Shown here: one piece after another, positions 54,751 through 62,273 of the stretch
Position numbering within the stretch: position 1 is the stretch's first letter
Layout: each line of letters opens with the position of its first letter
Assembly: GCF_012769535.1 (NCBI RefSeq)
Contig: NZ_CP046565.1
Location: 3,129,501-3,193,500 of the forward strand
Origin: Methylococcus geothermalis
GTDB taxonomy: Bacteria > Pseudomonadota > Gammaproteobacteria > Methylococcales > Methylococcaceae
Direction of reading: 5' to 3'
Length of the DNA stretch: 64,000 bases
Translations under genes and position numbers: made by a program
Notes under the pieces: generated by a model
Databases searched by the model: none
Seen by the model: only the letters and a program-made list of their open reading frames with translations
Told to the model about the DNA's origin: nothing

Positions 54751-55449
54751 TCAAGGCAGACGCGGGGCAAATCCCAGGACATCCCGTTGGTAGACCTCGT
54801 GCACTTCGGAAAAAGGCAGATTGTCGCGCGTATACAGCACGGCCCGGTGCTCGAACAGTCCCGCGGGAACGGCCAGCCCGGCCGGAGACCGGGCTGGCGG
54901 CTCGTCCCGTCCCGCCACGGCCCAGTTGTCCGGCAGCGGCGACCACAACAGCCGAGCGGAATAGGTCCGGCGATACGGCTCGAGCGGTGCCACCGCCTTG
55001 CCGAACGGCGTGTCGGTGGTATCCAGCAGCCGGTTCATCTCGGCCGTCAGCCGGGCCGGAACGTACCAGTTGTCCGCCTCGGACAGCACCCGCCCGCCGC
55101 ATTTGAGCCGGACCCGGCGGTATTTCAGCTCGGCGGCGGACGCCACGCCCAGGCGCTGGAGCTGCTCGGCGTCGGGCGCCCTGTGTCCCCCCCTCGCCCG
55201 CTCGGCCACGATGCGCGGCTCGGCGGCCAGCCGGTAATCGCGGCACCATTTTTCCAGCACCAGTGTCGCGCTGCGGCTCGCCAGAAGCTCGGCGTTGAGG
55301 GTCTGGATCAGCGCCAGCGCGGCGAGACGGCCGGCGCCGGTGTCCGGCCAGAACGGTGCCCCTCCCGGATCGGCGGACAATAGGCGAGGGACGACGACGA
55401 TGACCGCAACGATGAAAAACTGCCTTCGGCAGCGCGTGATCCAGTTCAA
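54751..55449 (-). CDS. Secreted chorismate-lyase-like hypothetical protein
   Basis: 232 residues with a signal-like N-terminus (basic, then FFIVAVIVVVPRLLSA). The C-terminal half resembles the chorismate lyase/UTRA fold. It has VLSEADNWYVPARLTAEMN with RTYSARLLWS, and the hallmark LFEHRAVLYTRDNLPFSEVHEVYQRD near the end. UbiC enzymes are cytosolic and lack a signal peptide, so this is not a typical UbiC. It lies upstream of tRNA-Val on the same strand. The function is unknown. Confidence 0.6.
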   Translation of the reverse strand: MNWITRCRRQFFIVAVIVVVPRLLSADPGGAPFWPDTGAGRLAALALIQTLNAELLASRSATLVLEKWCRDYRLAAEPRIVAERARGGHRAPDAEQLQRLGVASAAELKYRRVRLKCGGRVLSEADNWYVPARLTAEMNRLLDTTDTPFGKAVAPLEPYRRTYSARLLWSPLPDNWAVAGRDEPPARSPAGLAVPAGLFEHRAVLYTRDNLPFSEVHEVYQRDVLGFAPRLP

Positions 55450-55474
55450 GTCGATTCTCTCTTTATCTCCATCG

Positions 55475-55562
55475 CGTCATGCCGGATCGGATTCCGGCTT
55501 CCCGTCATAGGGACGTGAAGCCCCCGCCATCCCTGGACACTGGATTCCAGCCCGGAATGACG
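55475..55562. repeat. 88-base palindromic repeat (REP/MITE-like)
   Basis: It starts CGTCATGCCGG and ends CCGGAATGACG; these are inverted complements with one mismatch. Inside are CCGGATCGGATTCCGG and CTGGATTCCAG palindromic segments. This pattern resembles the CGTCAT-CCGG / CTGGATTCC dispersed repeat common in proteobacteria (from memory). IS5 copy 2 begins 21 bases later. Confidence 0.65.
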
Positions 55563-55738
55563 GCCCGCGCTCTTTACGCTTAGGGAACCTCTGAACAAAC
55601 CCGATTTGGCCGGTAAAAACACATCCCGCTGATAATCAGGCTTTGAAAATGGGTGAAGGGTACCGAAATTCCTTACTTACCGTGGCGATCCCCCCCCGGA
55701 TGCGCCCGTCGGGGCGGATTCCGGGCGCACCTCGCCCG

Positions 55739-56266
55739 TCAGGTCATCAATGCGTACCGCTTCAGGTAGAGATTGGTCAACCCTATCAGGGTAAACACCT
55801 GGGCGGCGTTCTTAGCCAGACCCCGGTAGCGCGTCTTGGTGTAGCCGAACTGCCGCTTCATCACCCGAAAAAGGTGCTCGACTCGGCTGCGGATCGACGA
55901 CATTCGCCGATTGCGGCGTTTCTGTGCCGACCCCAAGCGCCGTTTCGGACGGGCTTTCAAGGCGACGCCCCACACGACCCCGGCCTGCCGCGCAGCGCGC
56001 TTATAGGTGTCGTTGACGTAGCCGGCATCGCCGAGGATCAGCCGGTCGTCCTCGCGCAGCAGGTTCGGCAACTGGCTGATGTCGGCGGCATGGGCCGGTG
56101 TCACCGAGACCGTGTGGGCGACGCCGGTGTGAACGTCCGCTCCCACGTGCACCTTCATGCCGAAGAACCACTGATGGCCCTTCTTGGTCTGGTGCATCTC
56201 GGGGTCGCGGGTCTTGGCTTTGTTCTTCGTCGATGGCGCGGCGTGGATAATCGTCGCATCCACCAT
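55739..56266 (-). CDS. IS5-family transposase, C-terminal part, copy 2
   Basis: 175 residues with the same DDE residues as copy 1 (MVDATI, GDAGYVND, RVEHLFRVMKRQ). It differs from copy 1 at a few residues: LGSAQKRRNRR and VFTLIGLTN in place of LGAAQKRRHRR and VLTLIGLTH. It overlaps the N-terminal frame at the G8 tract. Confidence 0.88.
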   Translation of the reverse strand: MVDATIIHAAPSTKNKAKTRDPEMHQTKKGHQWFFGMKVHVGADVHTGVAHTVSVTPAHAADISQLPNLLREDDRLILGDAGYVNDTYKRAARQAGVVWGVALKARPKRRLGSAQKRRNRRMSSIRSRVEHLFRVMKRQFGYTKTRYRGLAKNAAQVFTLIGLTNLYLKRYALMT

Positions 56267-56691
56267 CGTGCCCCCCCCTTGAGCAGCAACCCTCGCGCTT
56301 CCAACACGTCATTGATGGCGTTCATCAACTTCGCCGTCAGCTCGTGACGTTCCAGCAGGCGCCGGAAGTTGAGGATCGTGGTTTCATCCGGCAGCGCGTC
56401 ATCGGCCAACTCCAGACCCGCAAAGCGCCGCATCGATTCGATCTCGTACAGGGCATCTTCCAGGCCCGGGTCGGACAAGGCATACCCTTGCTGGAGGAAG
56501 TAAAGCCTGAGCATCGTCGCCAACGGGTACGGTTGACGACCGCGCCAACCCGCTTTCGGGTCATGCGGTTCGATCACCGCCAGCAACTCCGGCCACGGCA
56601 CCGCCTGCTCCATCTCGGCCAGGAACTTCTCACGCCGGGTCTGCTTCTTCTTCCGGTCAAAGGCTAAGGAGGCGAAGGTGGTCTGTTTCAT
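56155..56691 (-). CDS. IS5-family transposase, N-terminal part, copy 2
   Basis: 178 residues, identical at the protein level to copy 1 over the readable span. The same frame divergence occurs after the G8 tract, so both copies would need a shift of frame to make a full transposase. Confidence 0.88.
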   Translation of the reverse strand: MKQTTFASLAFDRKKKQTRREKFLAEMEQAVPWPELLAVIEPHDPKAGWRGRQPYPLATMLRLYFLQQGYALSDPGLEDALYEIESMRRFAGLELADDALPDETTILNFRRLLERHELTAKLMNAINDVLEARGLLLKGGARWWMRRLSTPRHRRRTKPRPATPRCTRPRRAISGSSA

Positions 56692-56769
56692 CGGGGCTCC
56701 GCGTTCAGGGGTTCTGGGCAGGAATAGCTTACCCGCAGGGTTTGTTCAGAGGTTCCTTAGCGACCCCGG

Positions 56770-58656
56770 CTAAATCTCCCCCAGCCGGTCGATCAGACCG
56801 GAATGGCGGTCGGTGCGGCGGCGGATGGCCTCCGCCAGCACCGCGGAGCCGCCGATGAGGGAAACCGCGCGCCTGGCCCGGGTGATGCCGGTATAGATGA
56901 GTTCCCGAGTGAGCACCGGCGAGACCCGGTCCGGCAGCAGCAGCGCCACCTCGTCGAACTCCGAGCCCTGCGACTTGTGCACGGTCATGGCGAAGGCGGT
57001 CTCGTGCTCCGGCAGACGGGCCGGCGGAATGGCGCGGAAATCGCCTTCGGTATCGGGAAAGTGCACCCGCAGCTCGCCGGACGGCCCGGGCAAAACGATG
57101 CCGATGTCGCCATTGAACAGCTTCAGCACATAGTCGTTGCGCAACACCATCACGGGCCGGCCCGGATACCATTCCACGCGATCGTCCGCCGCCAGCCGGA
57201 GACGGCGGCGGAATTCCCGGGCGATCATGCGGTTGACGGCGTTCACCCCGCGCGGGGATTCGCGCACCGCGCACAGGACACGGAAGCGGTTGTAAGCGGC
57301 GAACGCGGCCCGCGGCTCGGCCGGGCCGGCTAGCATGACGGCCAGATAATCCGCGTAGCCCTTCAGCAGCGCCTCGAGCAGGCCCGCGCCAGGAACCGCG
57401 GCGGCGTCCTCCCGCCAGGTCACGGCATCGTCCCCGCCGGCCCGCAAGTCCGCGATCACGGCCTCGGCCTCTCCCGCGTTGACCCGCGCCGCCAGCCGTC
57501 CGATCCCGGAATCGCTGCGGAAGCGGTAATTCCGGCTGAACCAGACCACGCAATCCTTGAGCGGGGTGACCTGAACCGGCACGGCGGTGACGATGCCGGC
57601 GGGATCGGTTTCCGCCAGTGCGGCAAGCTGCTCGATGACCGCCGGCGACAGCCCCGGATCGGCGCTGATTTCGGCGAACACCGCCCCGGCCTCGACTGCG
57701 GCGAGTTGGTCCTTGTCTCCCAGCAGAATGAGCCTGCCACTGGCGGGCACCGCTTCCGCCAGCTTGGTCGCGAGCGCCAGATCGAGCATCGACGCCTCGT
57801 CGACCACCAGCACATCCACCGCCAAGGGATTGCCGGCGTGGTGGCGGAAATTGCCGCTGCCGGGCATCACCCCCAGCAGGCGGTGGACGGTGCAGGCATC
57901 ATCCGGCAGTTTCGCCCGGATGCCCTCCGGCAGATGCGCCGCCCGCTCGCGCAGGGCATCGAGCATGCGGGCCGCCGCCTTGCCGGTGGGGGCGGCCAGG
58001 GCGATGCGGCAGTCCGGATTCTGGGCGATCAGACAAGCCAGCAGATTCACCACGGTGGTGGTCTTGCCGGTGCCCGGCCCGCCGCTGATGATGGTGAGCC
58101 GGCCCAGCAGCGCCAGGGCGGCCGCGAGTTTCTGCCAGTCGGGACCGGCGGACCGCCCCGGAAACAAGGCGTTCAATGGGTCCCGCACCGCTTGGGACGG
58201 CGGCGCCTGCCCCTCGCGGCCATGGGCCAAACGCCGCAGGGTGCGCGCCAGCCTCCGCTCGTAGTCGAAATAGCGGTAGAGATAGAGCCGGTCGCCGGCA
58301 TCGAGGATCAGCGGACGGGGCGGATCGGAAGGGCTCCCGACCACGCCGGACCCGAGCAGGATACCCCGCAGCTCGTCCTTGCTCCGCTCCGGAAACGCCT
58401 GCGACAGGGCATCGAGATCGGTGCAGACGTGGCCCTCGGTGGTGGCGAAGCTCGCCAGGAAGGCGGCCCGCTCCAGCACCTCGGGCGAATCCAAGCCCGG
58501 CGCCCCGTCGCGCGCCCAGCGCAGGAGGCGACCGGCGAAGCCGGCGGCCAGCAGATGTCGAGGCGAACAGATGCCCTCATCCCTGGCCCTGCTCCCCAAG
58601 GCAGAAGGAGCCGAGACTGCTTCGCCGCCACCGTCCGCACGTTCCAGCATGCTCAC
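56770..58656 (-). CDS. recD: Exodeoxyribonuclease V alpha subunit
   Basis: 628 residues, a 5'-3' helicase of RecBCD. It has the N-terminal domain and then Walker A GGPGTGKTT (192-200), Walker B VDEASMLD near 287, ILLGDKDQLAAVEAG near 308 and the C-terminal UvrD-like FAMTVHKSQGSEFDEV and GITRARRAV motifs. The start is GTG 58656, overlapping the recB stop by four bases. The stop is 14 bases from IS5 copy 2. Confidence 0.95.
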   Translation of the reverse strand: MSMLERADGGGEAVSAPSALGSRARDEGICSPRHLLAAGFAGRLLRWARDGAPGLDSPEVLERAAFLASFATTEGHVCTDLDALSQAFPERSKDELRGILLGSGVVGSPSDPPRPLILDAGDRLYLYRYFDYERRLARTLRRLAHGREGQAPPSQAVRDPLNALFPGRSAGPDWQKLAAALALLGRLTIISGGPGTGKTTTVVNLLACLIAQNPDCRIALAAPTGKAAARMLDALRERAAHLPEGIRAKLPDDACTVHRLLGVMPGSGNFRHHAGNPLAVDVLVVDEASMLDLALATKLAEAVPASGRLILLGDKDQLAAVEAGAVFAEISADPGLSPAVIEQLAALAETDPAGIVTAVPVQVTPLKDCVVWFSRNYRFRSDSGIGRLAARVNAGEAEAVIADLRAGGDDAVTWREDAAAVPGAGLLEALLKGYADYLAVMLAGPAEPRAAFAAYNRFRVLCAVRESPRGVNAVNRMIAREFRRRLRLAADDRVEWYPGRPVMVLRNDYVLKLFNGDIGIVLPGPSGELRVHFPDTEGDFRAIPPARLPEHETAFAMTVHKSQGSEFDEVALLLPDRVSPVLTRELIYTGITRARRAVSLIGGSAVLAEAIRRRTDRHSGLIDRLGEI

Positions 58657-61600
58657 ACTTCAGCCCTCCCGCCGATCAGGGCATCCAGCGCGGCGATACA
58701 AGATTCGGCGGGCCGATGGAAATACACCCCGGCGCCGTTCCATGCCGGCCGGACTCCGCGCACGAACAGGTAGTACACCCCGCCGAAATGGGTGGCATAG
58801 TCGTAGTCCGGCAGGCGCCGGGCGAGGTAACGGTTCAGCGCGGCGGTGTACAGCAGGTATTGCAGGTGATAGCGCTCCTGGGCCATGGCCTCCGCCAGCG
58901 CTGCCGGGCTGTAATCCTCGCGCGCATAGCCGAGATGGTTCGACTTCCAGTCCAGCAGGTAGTACTTGTCCCCGTGACGGAACACCAGGTCGATGGCGCC
59001 CTGCAGATAGCCGCTCAGCGTCTGGAAATCCAGCGCGCCGATCGAATAGCCGTGGCCGCCCAGCACCGCGGCCAAGCGCGCCGGGTCCAGACCCTCCGCC
59101 GGCATGTGGAAGGACAGTTCGCTCAGCCGCTGCCCGCGGCCGATTCCTTTCAAGCGCAAGCCGTCGCCCAGATCGGCTGACAGCACATCGGCCAGCAGGT
59201 TTTCCAGCATGGCGGGGAGGGACGGCTCCCTGCCCTGCGGCTGCATCGCCAGGGCGCGCTCGATGGCCGTGTCCCAGCCGGCCGGATCGGTGAAATCGGC
59301 CCGCTCGAACAACTGATGGATGCAGATGCCGGCTGATGCGCCGCGCGGGAAGCGCAGGATGTCGCTCTCGGGGAGTGCTGCCGCCGGCTGGTCCGGCCCG
59401 ACCGGAGCGGCGAAGGCGTCGTGGTCGCGCCCCTCGGCGCCGGCGTCCATGGCCCGGCTCAAGGAAGTGAAGCTGCCCATGGACCAGCCGACCTGCACCC
59501 GGGGCGGGGGCGTCTGCGCCGCCAGCCGGCCGGGGTCCGCCGTCGGCTCGGATGCTGCCGTCCGTGGAATCGCCGGCATGGGCTCGACGCCGAAGTCGGC
59601 GCCGACCGAGTCCGCCAAGCCCCGCCAGGCGGCTTCCACCTGTGCCGGTTCGATCTTGGTCTTGGAATCCTGCCATTGCCCGGGCGTATAGTCTTTCCCG
59701 CATACCAACCAGTTGAGCATACTGCGGGCGCCTTCGCCATAGGATACCGAGTTGCCATCCTTGGCGCGGTAGCTCCCGGCGAACAGGTAGCAGCGGTAGA
59801 CCGCCCGGGTCAGGGCCACGTAGATGAGGCGCAGCGTCTCGGCGTCGTCTTCCAACCGGCGCAAACCCTTGATGCCGGCGTCGTCCTTCGCCGCCGGACG
59901 GTAATCGAGCACCGGCCGGCCCGTCTCGTCGTGGTATTCGATGCCTTCCTGCCCGCCTCTGCTGTTGCGTAATCCATCCCAGAGGTAAGGGCAGAACACC
60001 ACCGGGTACTCCAGCCCCTTGGACTTGTGGATGGTGACGATCTGCACCAGGTTCTGGTCGGACTCCAGCCGCAACTGGGCGGCATCCGGGGCCGCGGCGG
60101 TGTCGCGCCGCCGCCCCTGCAGCCAACGCAGCAAGGCGTCCGGCGACGTCAGGCCGGCCTGGGCCTGGTGCAGCAACTCGCCCAAGTGCAGCAGATTGGT
60201 GAGGCGGCGTTCGCCGTCGGGACGGGCCAGCGCCCGGCGGGCCACGCCTTCGTCATGCAGGAAGCGGCGGAACATCGGCCCGAAACCGCGCTCCCGCCAC
60301 AGCTCGCGGTACTCGCCGAAGCCCAGCACGGTGTCCAGCAGACGGCTCTCGTCGGCCGAAATCGCGGCGATCTCAGGTCCATCGAAGCCCATGATTTCGG
60401 TCGCCAGCGCGCCCCGCACCAGGCGGTCGCGGTGGGGCTCCAGCACCGCTGCCAGGATGCGCTCGATCTCCTCGGCCTCGGCGGTATGGAATACGCTGGC
60501 CTGCGACAGCTCGACGCTGCCCACCCCCAGCGCGCCCAGGGCCTGACGGATAAGCCGGCCTTGCGCGTGGCTGCGCACCAGCACCGCGATGTCCGAGGCG
60601 CGCAAGCCGCGCTCGCCGATGCCGATGCGCCCGTGCCGGCCCTCCCGGATCAGGCGCGCGATCTCGGCGGCGGTCGTATCCGTGCAAACCCGCATGGCCT
60701 CCGCCCGCAGCACCGGAGCACCCGCCTCGTCCTTCGGCAGCAGCCAGACCTGGAATGGCGCCCGCCGCTCGCTGGCATCGGCGAACGGCTTGCGCGGCTT
60801 GGCACCCGGCCGCACCGGATGGTAGTCGAGACCATCGAGCATGAAGGCCCGCGGGTTGGTGCCGAACAGGGCGTTGCAGGCATCGATCACACCCGCCAGC
60901 GAACGCTGGTTTTCCGCCAGGGTGTATTCCCGGTCGGTTTCGCGGCGGGCGCCGAGGTAGGTGTGCAGATCGGCGTTGCGGAAGCTGTAGATCGCCTGCT
61001 TGGGATCGCCGACCAGGAACACCGGTCCGGCCTCCGCGCCTTCCGTCATGTACAGGGCATGGAAGATGGCGAACTGCAGCGGATCGGTGTCCTGGAATTC
61101 GTCGATCAGCGCCACCGGATAGCGGCTGCGCAGGGCGGCCGCCAGCCACGGGTAGCGGCCCGACGTCAGCGCCTCGTGGACGTTCCAGAGCATGTCGTCG
61201 AAGCCGATCACCCGGCGCCGGCGCTTCTCGTCCCGCAAGGCTTGCCCGCCCTGCTCGACCAGTTCGCGGATCAGGCCCAGGCGCGCGGCCGCCAACCGCT
61301 GCTGGATGTCCTCTTTGAGCGCCAGCAGGCTTTCGGCGGCATCGAAGAAAGGATGGACCGGCGTGGTTTTCCCCTTCTTCGTGCCCTTTTTCAGGACAGT
61401 CGCCCGGTACAGCCTGACCTTGTCTTCCACGGGCGCCTGAGGATCCCCCGTCGCGAACCAAGCCTCCCAAGCCACACGCGCCTGCTCGATGGACGCCGGC
61501 TTAAAGGACACGCCATTAAGGTCTGCGAGCGCCGCTTCCAGCAGGCGGACGATGCCGGCCGAAGCCTCCCGCCATAGCCCTTGCGCCGCGCGGAAAGCCT

Positions 61601-62273
61601 TCGACAACGCCCGTTCGTCCCGCTCGCCTGGCGCCTCCACCGGCTCGGGCCACAGCTGCGGCGACAGCGGCTTGGCCAGCGCGCGCTTGAGCAGGCCGGC
61701 GTAGTACGTGGGCTTGTCGCCCGATTCGATCAGATGGGCGATCATGAGGCGGCTCAGGTCGCCGGCCGCCACGCGCCGGCGCCAGAAATCGTTGGCGACC
61801 TCCTGCACCAGCGTCTCGTCGCCCTGAACGAGTTCCAGCGTGAACGGAAGCCCGGCGGCAAACGGCGTCCCGGCCAGGGCGCGCTGGCAGAAGCCGTGGA
61901 TGGTGAAGATCGAGGCCTCGTCGAAACCCAGCAGCGCCCGGTCCAGCCGCCGCCGCATCTCGCCCCGCTCCAGCCGTCCCTCGAGGGTCGATACCAGGGT
62001 GGGAACGAAGGGATCGCCCGCCGCGCCGCCCTCCCCGTTCAGGAACCCCAAGGTCTCGACGATCCGGCCGCGGATGCGCTCGCGCAACTCGGCCGTCGCC
62101 GCATGGGTGAAGGTGACGACCAGGATGTCCCGCACCTCCCGTTCCTGCTCCAGCAGCAGCCGCAGATACAGGCCGCAGATGTTCCAGGTCTTGCCGGTGC
62201 CGGCGGAGGCTTCGATCAGGTTGACGCCCGCCAGCGGACAGCCGAAGACGTCGAGGGGATGTGCCGGGGTCAT
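58653..62273 (-). CDS. recB: Exodeoxyribonuclease V beta subunit
   Basis: 1206 residues: 3'-5' helicase plus nuclease of RecBCD. The Walker A motif ASAGTGKT lies at 22-29, and UvrD motifs follow (LIDEFQDTDPLQF near 386, VQIVTIHKSKGLEYPVVFCP near 747, YVALTRA). The C-terminal RecB nuclease domain contains YYLLDWKSNHLG near 1120, with the catalytic Asp and Lys. It overlaps recC and recD by four bases each, so translation of the three is coupled. Confidence 0.97.
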   Translation of the reverse strand: MTPAHPLDVFGCPLAGVNLIEASAGTGKTWNICGLYLRLLLEQEREVRDILVVTFTHAATAELRERIRGRIVETLGFLNGEGGAAGDPFVPTLVSTLEGRLERGEMRRRLDRALLGFDEASIFTIHGFCQRALAGTPFAAGLPFTLELVQGDETLVQEVANDFWRRRVAAGDLSRLMIAHLIESGDKPTYYAGLLKRALAKPLSPQLWPEPVEAPGERDERALSKAFRAAQGLWREASAGIVRLLEAALADLNGVSFKPASIEQARVAWEAWFATGDPQAPVEDKVRLYRATVLKKGTKKGKTTPVHPFFDAAESLLALKEDIQQRLAAARLGLIRELVEQGGQALRDEKRRRRVIGFDDMLWNVHEALTSGRYPWLAAALRSRYPVALIDEFQDTDPLQFAIFHALYMTEGAEAGPVFLVGDPKQAIYSFRNADLHTYLGARRETDREYTLAENQRSLAGVIDACNALFGTNPRAFMLDGLDYHPVRPGAKPRKPFADASERRAPFQVWLLPKDEAGAPVLRAEAMRVCTDTTAAEIARLIREGRHGRIGIGERGLRASDIAVLVRSHAQGRLIRQALGALGVGSVELSQASVFHTAEAEEIERILAAVLEPHRDRLVRGALATEIMGFDGPEIAAISADESRLLDTVLGFGEYRELWRERGFGPMFRRFLHDEGVARRALARPDGERRLTNLLHLGELLHQAQAGLTSPDALLRWLQGRRRDTAAAPDAAQLRLESDQNLVQIVTIHKSKGLEYPVVFCPYLWDGLRNSRGGQEGIEYHDETGRPVLDYRPAAKDDAGIKGLRRLEDDAETLRLIYVALTRAVYRCYLFAGSYRAKDGNSVSYGEGARSMLNWLVCGKDYTPGQWQDSKTKIEPAQVEAAWRGLADSVGADFGVEPMPAIPRTAASEPTADPGRLAAQTPPPRVQVGWSMGSFTSLSRAMDAGAEGRDHDAFAAPVGPDQPAAALPESDILRFPRGASAGICIHQLFERADFTDPAGWDTAIERALAMQPQGREPSLPAMLENLLADVLSADLGDGLRLKGIGRGQRLSELSFHMPAEGLDPARLAAVLGGHGYSIGALDFQTLSGYLQGAIDLVFRHGDKYYLLDWKSNHLGYAREDYSPAALAEAMAQERYHLQYLLYTAALNRYLARRLPDYDYATHFGGVYYLFVRGVRPAWNGAGVYFHRPAESCIAALDALIGGRAEV

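Larger units (their letters stand above)
55584..56756 (-). mobile_element. IS5-family insertion sequence, copy 2
   Basis: 1173 bases, the same length and the same 19-base inverted repeats as copy 1, flanked by TTAG at 55580-55583 and 56757-56760. The transposase is on the minus strand in the same two-frame layout with the same run of eight G residues. The right end lies 13 bases from the recD stop codon. It is a direct repeat of copy 1, about 24 kb apart. Confidence 0.93.
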
